DNA of 64,000 nucleotides from assembly GCA_020847535.1 (NCBI GenBank), contig JADLBU010000058.1, forward strand, positions 23,680-87,679, read 5' to 3'. Position 1 is the first letter of the stretch. Each line of letters starts with the position of its first letter. Source of the stretch: Phycisphaerales bacterium. GTDB taxonomy: Bacteria > Planctomycetota > Phycisphaerae > Phycisphaerales > UBA1924. The notes below the pieces were generated by a model, which was not told the DNA's origin, did no database searches, and saw only the letters and a list, made by a program, of their open reading frames with translations. Position numbers and translations under genes: made by a program. Shown here one piece after another: positions 52,801-59,347 of this stretch.

Positions 52801-54545
52801 TTCATCGCCCAGTCCCGGTAGCCACCCGTAGTCGGCAGGCTGGCGAAGATGCCGGGCAGGAGGAGAACGGGCCGGAGACCGAGCGGTTTGATGACAGATG
52901 CAACCAGCGTGACGACCGGATCTTCCCAAGTCCCGGTCAATTGGACCGAGTACTGGAGGAACGAGCCGTCGCTTGTGAACGTATCGCCCCCGTTCATCTT
53001 CCCCACCTTTCGGCCCGACGTGCGCTCGACGGTGCCCAATCCGGTCACTTCGGTTGGCCGTGAAACTACCACCTGTCCACCGCTGACCCGTACCGTGGCG
53101 TGCTTGAACTCTCCGCTGGTGAAGTAGAGGTGGTACTCACCGTTCACGCTTGCGCTGAGACGGGCGCTGCCGCCTGCGATCGCGGTCGCTGCGTCTTTCA
53201 CGCCTCGGTCCATCCGGGACAACGAAGCACCATCATCGAGCAGCCGACGCTCCAGTGGCTGTGCTGTTGCGAGGTCGTCGGCCATGTCGATGGGCACGTA
53301 CGCGCCCGGCGCGGACATCCGCCAGAGCTTGGGATCGTTCCCGCCCGACGCCGCGAGTATCAGGTCGCCCGAGGGCGATGAGGCAACGCCCCACTGGGTT
53401 CCCGCTCCTGGAGCCTTTGTGATCTCCGTGAGGGTCGCGAACCTTGCCGTCGCGATGAAGCTCCGGCCCTTCCCTGACTTCACGATGATGCGGCCGTCAC
53501 TGAGCCATGTCATCCCAAAGAGCCAAAGCGACTCGTCCTCGTCGTGCGTCCACTGGATCGTCGTCACCTTCGCCGTCGCCAGCACGATGACCTCCTGCGT
53601 GTCATCGCTGCTGTTCTCGGCGAGCGCATAGGTGCCATCCGGGGCAATGGTGGGGTCCGGGCTGCGGCTGGGGATCGCGAAGACCTCGACACCTGGCGGG
53701 GGAGCTTGGGTGGTGACGGTCGGCTCGGTCCATGGCGTCGTCGTGGAACTGACTTGGAAATCGACCGCAAACTCCATCTCGTTCTTGGCGATGTCCTGCG
53801 CCGTGATAACTCCGTCGAGCCGGTATGGACCGCCGGTGAACTTGCCCTGCGCGTCCACCGGGACGTTGATGTCGATCACCACGACGGCTGACGAAAAGTA
53901 ATCCTCGTTGTCGGGCGTCAGGATCTCGACCAGCGTGACGGGCAGCTCAGAGTCTGCGCCGACGACCTTGAGGCCATCGATATTGATGGAGTCGAGGTCG
54001 AGGTACGACTTGTTGTCGCTGACAAAGACGTTTAGCCGCAGCTTCCCAGCGTTGGCTACCCCGGTCATGCCGGGTTGCCGGAAAAGGGCCGACGTGTACG
54101 CCTCTGGGGGCTGCGCATCGATCACGTACACCTTGTCGGGCTTCGTCGCTCCCGACGGAATGAAGTAGATGCCGCGGCTGACCAGCGTTCTGAAGTTACC
54201 CGTAAACGCGACCGATCCGTCGAGCAAAAGGCGAGCGTCCGTGCCATCCTGGATGTAATTGTCGTGAGCGTCTTTCAGTGACTTGATGTTCATCGTGGTG
54301 TCAGACCACGTGGCAATGCCGATGCTCGTCTTCTCCGTGTCGGTTTCTTTGAGGTCGACCAGCAGTTGATGGGATGTCGTCCCCGGGCGATGGATTGTGT
54401 CCAGTTCGACGTGCGAACCCGTGAGTTCGACGCCGGTTCGGTCCACGTTGATCTGAATGTCCTGGACGCCGAACGCGACGGACAGTGCGAGACGACGCTC
54501 CATCGGATCGAAACCGATCCACGGCGAACACCCCAGTGAGTTCAC
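49854..54545 (-). CDS. Giant secreted LCAT-like lipase/acyltransferase protein
   Basis: 1563 residues from a GTG with AGGAGAGGAG upstream. Near the start is FDPMERRLALSVAF, like the LEPR-LLS motif that opens many very large planctomycete surface proteins. Residues about 30-500 are beta-rich and unknown. An alpha/beta-hydrolase region follows (about 560-1040): oxyanion segment VLLLPGIFAS, nucleophile in VDMVAHSMGGLVARAY (about residue 698) and DIATPHQGASKAW, as in lecithin:cholesterol acyltransferase-type lipases. The C-terminus has three repeats of about 50 residues with WG-MN-(A/V)GLD--G and WW-P (about 1370-1520). It probably acts outside the cell on lipids or esters. Flanked by S1 and S2. 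Confidence 0.75.
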   Translation of the reverse strand: MNSLGCSPWIGFDPMERRLALSVAFGVQDIQINVDRTGVELTGSHVELDTIHRPGTTSHQLLVDLKETDTEKTSIGIATWSDTTMNIKSLKDAHDNYIQDGTDARLLLDGSVAFTGNFRTLVSRGIYFIPSGATKPDKVYVIDAQPPEAYTSALFRQPGMTGVANAGKLRLNVFVSDNKSYLDLDSINIDGLKVVGADSELPVTLVEILTPDNEDYFSSAVVVIDINVPVDAQGKFTGGPYRLDGVITAQDIAKNEMEFAVDFQVSSTTTPWTEPTVTTQAPPPGVEVFAIPSRSPDPTIAPDGTYALAENSSDDTQEVIVLATAKVTTIQWTHDEDESLWLFGMTWLSDGRIIVKSGKGRSFIATARFATLTEITKAPGAGTQWGVASSPSGDLILAASGGNDPKLWRMSAPGAYVPIDMADDLATAQPLERRLLDDGASLSRMDRGVKDAATAIAGGSARLSASVNGEYHLYFTSGEFKHATVRVSGGQVVVSRPTEVTGLGTVERTSGRKVGKMNGGDTFTSDGSFLQYSVQLTGTWEDPVVTLVASVIKPLGLRPVLLLPGIFASLPTTGGYRDWAMNVGVHPSALRLDPLANTYVPLVDTLRNNGYTNRNIIQTPYDWRLPIAPSSEFGIPLDPVSGSSDRVIDGLIAGFDAASLIDGTYESCVDYVGYALERAATMFYEDYGFPLDSVDMVAHSMGGLVARAYIQSDAYGENPGTLPAGASLPRVNEFIDIATPHQGASKAWNILNGNFISDDFYRFFLSGMMLDPFLKLFIKGQHVTLPNGYVITADDVRERALAPQYQQLTTLKAGYLTPEYEPQLALHAAFMDMWAPGAAGLLPVYDFLYALGTPGNLTPMASTVNSLIGINSSNDRGNQFLLDLNAGVGLQYVPFLNTWDLFDAYDESSNTWPFETVQYTDTGDMNRFAGRARSTIVAGAAINTMTLARLLEGPHSDSGLPASEGNGARTIQPAERHNRAPVDGELWFRDLTETDPAGSNDPFRMFSVTGYLGDGTVPGVSAINPFLHDPRVALKLVMDATDPRASHMDLPVNRSVQYTAMRMLGLPVSESSIASGLGLNWTTLVSTGVQFSFDPVEWVIEDADGNRLSYSVTDGLVGAIPNAVVFGGSDGIVFILNNGQPMPDLRLTCTAVDDEPLVYVRSWTGGTLTSSLALNETMQPGESVSFPIIDGVPTDVNLAALASLSRAPSAGASAASQFAFSYVSPDSVWMGAVPAGSGAWNAIELFADRGVGSPISWTGVDGSVYHALPTTEGLLLATVAGSAQSVTNLTTSLPDAVAPASDITVTTSPDGREWLFGVADNGDIVSYVRTAGAWSYWNVSEHLRQNPRDNQSLVPPTFASALVAFSTPWNAVNMAGLDEQGQIWAVWWAPSLATWQVSNLSAETGAPPIRGQLNAFVTFWGAMNLAGLDDAGNLLVTWWVPNRWWETSDLTAQIGGPQLRIGSVTNYLTWWGGMNVVGLDENGHVAAYWWAPGLDTWQVADLTTAADHDVEPLPTLRGLTAPDGEISIVGQQSDGHIIRFRINPGVAGDWWRVEDLSTLTSVS

Positions 54546-54630
54546 TGCTGTCTCTCCTCTCCTGCTGGCACTCCGCCAGCGGATGCCGCAGTGTAACCGA
54601 CCTTGCCATCTCCCCGCCCCCGAGGTAACT

Positions 54631-54664
54631 CGGCTACGAGTTGGTCGCGTAAACGCTCCTGCGG
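54631..54664 (+). repeat. Repeat S2
   Basis: It has the same outer blocks as S1 (CGGCTACGA at the left, CCTGCGG at the right) and the same length of 34. It lies between the giant gene and the tyrosine recombinase start at 54700. Confidence 0.65.
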
Positions 54665-54699
54665 AAGGGGGTTAGGCGCGGCCCGTAGGGAGCGGAGCC

Positions 54700-55383
54700 A
54701 TGGAACAGCCTCGTACGCGCACGAGTCCCCCGCACGGATATGTGGATTCGGACCTGGACCGGCACCCGGTTCTGTGCCAGGCCCCGCCCCGTCGAAGGCG
54801 GCCCAAGCCCAGGACCCGGCGGCCCGCGGAGGTGCTGACCGACGCGGAAGTACGGGCGTTGCTGGCGGTGTGCGGCGACGACGCCGTGGGGGTTCGCCAC
54901 CGGGCGCTGCTGGTGATGATGTACCGGGCCGGGCTGCGGATCTCCGAGGCGCTGGCCCTTCGCCCCCACGACGTGGACCTCGCCGCGGGCACCGTCCGCG
55001 TCCGGTTCGCCAAGGGCGGGCGTGACCGGGTGGTCGGCCTCGACCCCGGGGCCGGGGCGGTCGTCGCGGCGTGGGCGGAGCATCGGGCGGCGCTGGCGGT
55101 ACCGGCGGGCTCGCCGCTCTTCTGCTCGCGGTCGGGGAAGGCGCTGACCACGGCGTACATCCGGCGGCTGCTGCCGATCCTGGGGAAGACCGCGGGGATC
55201 GCCAAGCGCGTGCACGCCCACGGCCTGCGCCATACCCACGCCGCCCAGCTCCGGGCCGAGGGCGTAGACATCGGCATCATCTCGCGCCAGCTCGGGCACC
55301 GGAGCATCCTGACGACGATCAGGTACCTGGACCATTTGAATCCCACGGCGGTGATCGACGCCATGCGGAAGCGGGCGTGGTAG
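54700..55383 (+). CDS. Short tyrosine recombinase (phage integrase family)
   Basis: 227 residues. The whole catalytic set is present: Arg80 (YRAGLRISEAL), Lys105 (RFAKGGRDR), His174 and Arg177 (HAHGLRHTHA), His200 (QLGHRS) and nucleophile Tyr209 (TIRYLDHLNP). Only about 45 residues precede the catalytic domain, too few for a normal core-binding domain, so it is a minimal or N-terminally truncated enzyme. It lacks the integron-integrase extra helix as far as I can see. The last 125 bases of the gene are repeated at 55943-56067 and the last 90 at 56534-56624, each after a different small gene. This suggests that its own 3' end is the site where DNA is gained or lost. Confidence 0.88.
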   Translation: MEQPRTRTSPPHGYVDSDLDRHPVLCQAPPRRRRPKPRTRRPAEVLTDAEVRALLAVCGDDAVGVRHRALLVMMYRAGLRISEALALRPHDVDLAAGTVRVRFAKGGRDRVVGLDPGAGAVVAAWAEHRAALAVPAGSPLFCSRSGKALTTAYIRRLLPILGKTAGIAKRVHAHGLRHTHAAQLRAEGVDIGIISRQLGHRSILTTIRYLDHLNPTAVIDAMRKRAW

Positions 55384-55384
55384 G
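55260..55384 (+). repeat. Recombinase 3'-end repeat, copy 1 (inside the intact gene)
   Basis: It runs from GGGCGTAGACATCGGC to GGCGTGGTAG and encodes the segment from GVDIG to the stop, including Tyr209. It is the parent copy for the two downstream copies. Confidence 0.85.
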
Positions 55385-55468
55385 CGGCTGACAGCACGGT
55401 GTCAGGCCAGGGGGTTTGAGCCTATCGCTGCCGTCGGTTACGCTGGCGGCTCTTGAAGGGAGGCACTA

Positions 55469-55924
55469 ATGAAACGTCGTGCTGTCGTCAGCGGGCTGGT
55501 TGCGGTTGGTCTAAGCGTGACCGCGTACGTCGCGTGGGCGGGCGACTTGAACCCGCCGCCGGGCGAGATTGCCCCGACTATGCACTCGCTCGAGGACATC
55601 TACCAGGCGGTCAGGGCGAGTGACCCGTGCGAGCAGTGTGTCTGGGATCGTGGCGCGATGCCACTCCCGCACAATCAGTACCACACCGTGCTGATCGGCA
55701 GCGGGATGCTGCACGCGGTCCTACTGAGTCGCAATGAATCAGTTGAACTGTGGGATGCAGACGACCCCGGCGACCGCACCGACGCGAACTACCTTGGTCT
55801 TTACCGGAACTTTGAGAGTAGTACCCAGTTCCTCACCATCGACTTCACCTACTCGAAGGGCCTCGTTGCGGCAACGTACTCGCAGGAGAACAAACCGATC
55901 GTGTTCAAGTATCGGCCGAACTGA
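55469..55924 (+). CDS. Secreted small protein, first cassette gene
   Basis: 151 residues. The signal peptide is AVVSGLVAVGLSVTAYVAWAG. The mature part starts DLNPPPGEIAPTMHSLEDIY, a phrase common after signal peptides of planctomycete secreted proteins, followed by a beta-rich domain with one Cys pair (CEQC). No enzyme motif is visible. It has GGGAGG upstream and lies between recombinase-3' copies 1 and 2 (75 bases before, 19 after), like the gene of a cassette. Confidence 0.7.
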   Translation: MKRRAVVSGLVAVGLSVTAYVAWAGDLNPPPGEIAPTMHSLEDIYQAVRASDPCEQCVWDRGAMPLPHNQYHTVLIGSGMLHAVLLSRNESVELWDADDPGDRTDANYLGLYRNFESSTQFLTIDFTYSKGLVAATYSQENKPIVFKYRPN

Positions 55925-55942
55925 CCTGAACTTCTCACCGAA

Positions 55943-56067
55943 GGGCGTGGACATCGGCAGTATCCCTCGCCAGCTCACGCACCGGAGCATCCTGACAACG
56001 ATCCGGTACCTGGATCACCTGAACCCGAGGGCGGTGATTGGAGGCCATGAGAGCCAGGGCGTGGTAG
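55943..56067 (+). repeat. Recombinase 3'-end repeat, copy 2
   Basis: 125 bases that match copy 1 at roughly four of five positions by eye, from GGGCGTGGACATCGGC to GGCGTGGTAG. The stop codon TAG and the TIRYLDHLNP codons are kept. It starts 19 bases after the first cassette gene. No recombinase 5' part accompanies it. Confidence 0.88.
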
Positions 56068-56086
56068 CGCACAGGCGGAGACTTCG

Positions 56087-56287
56087 GTGGCGAGCATCGG
56101 GTGTCTATTTCGCACTGATGCAATCCTCGAGTATCCTTGGCAAGCTGTTGAAAAACTCCGAGAGGATGCACAACCAAGGTGTTTTCTGCATCTTCGCCCC
56201 GGGTCCGAGGGCCAGAAGTCGTTTGGAATGCGCCTGCGCTGGGAGTCGCAATCGATGTTCAACAACCTGTTTGATCGGGACCATTAG
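56087..56287 (+). CDS. Possible small gene fragment in second cassette
   Basis: 66 residues (ILEYPWQAVEKLREDAQPRC, then FGMRLRWESQSMFNNLFDRD) in an open frame from a GTG, with protein-like composition but no RBS of note. It may be the rest of a longer gene cut by an earlier event, or spurious. Confidence 0.35.
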   Translation: MASIGCLFRTDAILEYPWQAVEKLREDAQPRCFLHLRPGSEGQKSFGMRLRWESQSMFNNLFDRDH

Positions 56288-56301
56288 TGGAGTGCAGAAT
56301 C

Positions 56302-56499
56302 ATGCGGATCGAAATAGCTGAGGATGCGTGGGAAGCAGCCCGTACGCGGAGCGCAAACAACCCGCTTGGCGAAGAGCAGATTCTCGAAGACGCAAAGGCC
56401 GGACGGCTAGTCATTGTGCGTGAAGGAGGCCTACTACAGATTCCCGAATGGAGAAATGGCCGCTGGGAATACACGGACGTCATTGAACAGACGCCGTGA
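56302..56499 (+). CDS. Small unknown protein, second cassette gene
   Basis: 65 residues. MRIEIAEDAWEAARTRSANN is followed by GEEQILEDAKAGRLVIVREG and a short beta part (LQIPEWRNGRWEYTDVI). Its size and acidic helical head recall antitoxin-like or small regulatory proteins, without a family match. GGAG lies 10 bases upstream. It ends 34 bases before recombinase-3' copy 3. Confidence 0.55.
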   Translation: MRIEIAEDAWEAARTRSANNPLGEEQILEDAKAGRLVIVREGGLLQIPEWRNGRWEYTDVIEQTP

Positions 56500-56533
56500 A
56501 CGACCTTCTGTGACCCTCGGGCAACTCCGGTAA

Positions 56534-56624
56534 CTCGGGCGTCGGAGCATCCTGACGACCATCAGGTACCTGGACCACATCAACCCGGTGGCGGTGGTGG
56601 AGGCGACGAGGGGGAGGGTGTGGT
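56534..56624 (+). repeat. Recombinase 3'-end repeat, copy 3
   Basis: 91 bases corresponding to 55291-55381 of the intact gene, about three quarters identical by eye. The 16 bases GGAGCATCCTGACGAC are unchanged. It begins CTCGGGC and ends GTGTGGTG, so the stop has been lost. It overlaps the 3' end of the leftward gene at 56580-57260. Confidence 0.85.
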
Positions 56625-57260
56625 GGCATACTTCCGACGAATCAATTCTCGCAAGAATTCATCGACGATGTCGAGATATTCGCTCAGGCGTTCGGCAGTA
56701 TCTGCAAAGTGACGGACGTTGAGCAGTTTGAACTGCTGCAGATATCTCCTGCCGTCCAGATCCTCGGGATAGCGGGCAGCCTCGCCCTCGTCGAAGCTGG
56801 CAAACTCAGCGAACAGAGTTGTCACAATGTCATTCTGTGACCAGTCCAAGCCCTGCTCGTCGGGACTCTTCTCTGTTTCCACGCCCTGCTCCAGCATCGG
56901 TCGGACCTCACCCCATATTTTGTCCAGGTGATGCCCTTTCGGCCGCTTCGCTGGTTTTGTCCCCCGCAGTAGCTGGGCGTTTACGCTCATGACCTTCAAT
57001 TTCAGTTCCAGGTGCTGCCGGTAGTTGAACACCATCGGATACACGCAGGTGTCCAGGGGAAATTCAACGCCATTGCCGTCGATCAAGCGCATCGCCGCAA
57101 GGCGCGCGACGAGACGGAATCCTTTCGCGTAGAAGTCGAATCCTTCCTGACCAGGCGGAAGCTGCTGCCCTACGCAGGCGTTCAAGTGCCAATCGGGCTG
57201 TTTTTCGTCGATGAAACGGTCGGTCGGAGCCAAAAGCTTTGGCGGCCATGAGTCTGCCAT
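56580..57260 (-). CDS. HEPN-like unknown protein, third cassette gene
   Basis: 226 residues from the ATG at 57260 (MADSWPPKLLAPTDRF). The middle contains MVFNYRQHLELKLKVMSVNA and GHHLDKIWGEVRPMLEQG, the spacing and pattern of HEPN-type helical domains (a helix pair with ELxLK and a GH-L--LW element). The typical R-x4-6-H nuclease motif is not clear. The last 15 residues (TTPSPSSPPPPPPG) are encoded by recombinase-3' copy 3 read backward, so the gene was joined to that repeat by an insertion or deletion. Its frame is open to 57494 with no support for an earlier start. Confidence 0.6.
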   Translation of the reverse strand: MADSWPPKLLAPTDRFIDEKQPDWHLNACVGQQLPPGQEGFDFYAKGFRLVARLAAMRLIDGNGVEFPLDTCVYPMVFNYRQHLELKLKVMSVNAQLLRGTKPAKRPKGHHLDKIWGEVRPMLEQGVETEKSPDEQGLDWSQNDIVTTLFAEFASFDEGEAARYPEDLDGRRYLQQFKLLNVRHFADTAERLSEYLDIVDEFLRELIRRKYATTPSPSSPPPPPPG

Positions 57261-57301
57261 GATGCGCCAGTGTACTCGCCAACTGTCGAAGCGAGGGGTT
57301 G

Positions 57302-57331
57302 AGCTTCGTTCCCGCCACAAACTCGTAACCG
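57302..57331 (-). repeat. Repeat S3 (inverted)
   Basis: On the minus strand it reads CGGTTACGAG, then GGCGGGAACGAAGCT, matching the left and central blocks of S1. It sits just upstream of the HEPN-like gene. The remaining space to 57711 holds no gene that I can support. Confidence 0.5.
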
Positions 57332-57711
57332 GGGTTTCTCTGGCATGTGCGGTCAATTCCAGCACTCCATTCGAGCGTCGCGCGTATGACATTCGACGCC
57401 AGCGGCGGACTATTGCCGGTCTGCCTTCCTGCGGCGAAGCCTGCCTCGTGCCGGGCCGATCGCCAGGACACAACGACAATTTCCATGAAATCAAAGTGGC
57501 AGGTGATAGATTCAGCGGGGATCGTCAATAGCTGTACAGGAGGGCAGCCCGATCAGACCCAGTTTGGTCTGGCCGGCCCAAATCGTGCCGGCGGTCCCGT
57601 GATGAGCGGGTGCGGCCGAGGCCCGAAGACGGGTTCGCGGAACACGCAGCTCGACGCCCATCGCCGATGCGATGGCGAGTGGCTTCATCGTTCGCAATAG
57701 GAGACTCGGAC

Positions 57712-58431
57712 ATGACACGCAAGAACATCGCTGTTTCGCTCACCACGCTCTTGGTCATCGCCGCGGGTGCGGCAACCGCCGCCGCACGTCCACTGGTTAA
57801 CGGGAGTTTCGAGACGGGAACGGTGTACCTGAACGGGCTGGACTATAACGACCCCGGGACGCCCGCACCGTGGTACGCAACGGTCTACACCCCCGACTTG
57901 TACGACAACACATCGGCCAACGGGTGGGGGTTGGGTGGGCTTCCCAACTTCGACTACATGTTTGAGGGAATGCTCGCGAGCGACGGCAACCGCTTTATCG
58001 GGTTCGCGGCCTCCTCCACGTACTGGTTCAGCGAGGCGTTCGCCCAGCAGACAGCGCCTCTGACTCCGGGCCAACAGTACACGCTTACCGCAAGCATCGC
58101 GGCCGATGACCTGGGCAAAGCGATTCCAGCCGGTGGGCCCTACTACGGGCGGGGAGAAGTGGATGTGTACCTCGATGGGGGTCTCATCGGGACGCTGACG
58201 CAGAACACCGCATCGCTGACCTGGGAAACCCGCTCGTTCACCTTCATCGCACCCGCCTGGTCGAGTGCGAACTTCGAATTCGTGTCCAGGGTCGATCCGA
58301 ACCTCGCCGAAGGACTCAGTTCCAGCTACATCGGGCTGGATGACATTCAGCTCGCCCCGGTGCCGACGCCCGGAGCGGTCGCGCTGCTGGGCCTGGCCGG
58401 GCTCGCGGCCATGAGGCGGCGGGTGAGGTGA
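57712..58431 (+). CDS. Secreted PEP-CTERM-like protein
   Basis: 239 residues. The signal peptide (AVSLTTLLVIAAGAATAAA) is followed by LVNGSFETGTVYLNG, the usual start of carbohydrate-binding-like (DUF642/CBM type) beta-sandwich domains of PEP-CTERM proteins, and a beta-rich body. The tail VPTPGAVALLGLAGLAAMRRR is a PEP-CTERM-type sorting signal. RBS AGGAGA. A strong terminator follows. It is probably an exopolysaccharide-associated or surface protein; no catalytic motif is seen. Confidence 0.82.
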   Translation: MTRKNIAVSLTTLLVIAAGAATAAARPLVNGSFETGTVYLNGLDYNDPGTPAPWYATVYTPDLYDNTSANGWGLGGLPNFDYMFEGMLASDGNRFIGFAASSTYWFSEAFAQQTAPLTPGQQYTLTASIAADDLGKAIPAGGPYYGRGEVDVYLDGGLIGTLTQNTASLTWETRSFTFIAPAWSSANFEFVSRVDPNLAEGLSSSYIGLDDIQLAPVPTPGAVALLGLAGLAAMRRRVR

Positions 58432-58521
58432 TCTCGGCGTCCAGCCGAGGTGCAAGGGGTCCCGACATCAACGCTGCGAGTGGGTGAATCTGGAACCGTG
58501 TCGATCTCCGAGATGCGCATG

Positions 58522-58555
58522 GGGGAACGAAGCTCGCGCTTCGTTCCCCTATTTG
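58522..58555 (+). terminator. Rho-independent terminator after the PEP-CTERM-like gene
   Basis: The 11-bp perfect stem GGGGAACGAAG / CTTCGTTCCCC with a CTCGCG loop is followed by TATTTG. It ends the transcript 90 bases after the stop. Confidence 0.85.
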
Positions 58556-58670
58556 AATTCGATTGACCTCACCCGCTTTCGATATGATGGCCGGTGGCTG
58601 GTGATGATGAGAGCCGCATGTGCGATGACAGGCTTGGTGATATTCAGCCCCCACCCCCCGAGGTTTTCAG

Positions 58671-59273
58671 TTGCATACCCGGACGACCACTCAGTTGCTC
58701 GATGACCTGAAGGACCCTGCCAATGGTGAGGCGTGGGTGGGGTTTGAGCGTCGATACAGGCCAGTGCTGCTGGGCTTTGCACGGGAGCTTGGGTGCAGCG
58801 CGGCTGATGCGGCGGATGTTGCCCAGCAGGCGCTCTTGGAATGCGTAACGGGTCTTCGTGAGGGCCGATACGACCGTGGGAAGGGCCGGCTGAGCTCGTG
58901 GCTGATCGGCATTGCGCACAACCTCATCTCGGAAGTGCACCGGCGGGCGAGAGTGCGGCGAGAGGCGGGTGATTCGGTGCTGGCCGCTGTTTCAGCGCAG
59001 GTGCCCGACGATGCGCACATCAGCAGGATCTGGCAGAAGCAGCGCGAGCTGGCGATCCTCTCCGAGGCCTTTGAGGAGCTGCGGCGATCAACCCGGATGG
59101 AGGAACACACCCTGCGGGTGTTCGAGCTGTACGCGCTGCGCGGGGTTCCGGTCGAGGAGGTCGCCGCCCAGTGCGGCGTTGAGGTTGATTCGGTGTATGT
59201 CATCAAGAACCGCCTGATTCTTCGGCTTCGGGAGATCATGCGGCAACTCGCAACTGCGTATGAGGAAGAGTAG
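58671..59273 (+). CDS. Sigma-70 family (ECF-like) RNA polymerase sigma factor
   Basis: 200 residues from a TTG with GAGGT upstream. Region 2 is FERRYRPVLLGFARELGCSA through DVAQQALLECVTGL, with the WLIGIAHNLISEVHRRARVR helix, and region 4 has the helix-turn-helix PVEEVAAQCGVEVDSVYVIK. It differs from the first sigma gene and belongs to the planctomycete group often linked to kinases. The kinase with a ZAS-type zinc finger is its convergent neighbour (75 bases between stops) and may regulate it. No classical anti-sigma gene is seen. Confidence 0.88.
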   Translation: MHTRTTTQLLDDLKDPANGEAWVGFERRYRPVLLGFARELGCSAADAADVAQQALLECVTGLREGRYDRGKGRLSSWLIGIAHNLISEVHRRARVRREAGDSVLAAVSAQVPDDAHISRIWQKQRELAILSEAFEELRRSTRMEEHTLRVFELYALRGVPVEEVAAQCGVEVDSVYVIKNRLILRLREIMRQLATAYEEE

Positions 59274-59347
59274 CGGCGCTGACGGGTCTGTGGTACGGGC
59301 GCGATCGCGTGACACGTGCGGCGGCGCGTGGGAGGCGGACCGTCGCT

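Noticed and set aside
54670..54676. GTTAGGC, which fits the integron attC core GTTRRRY, just before the tyrosine recombinase
   Set aside because: No matching RYYYAAC partner at attC spacing was found and the recombinase does not look like IntI, so a classical integron is not supported.
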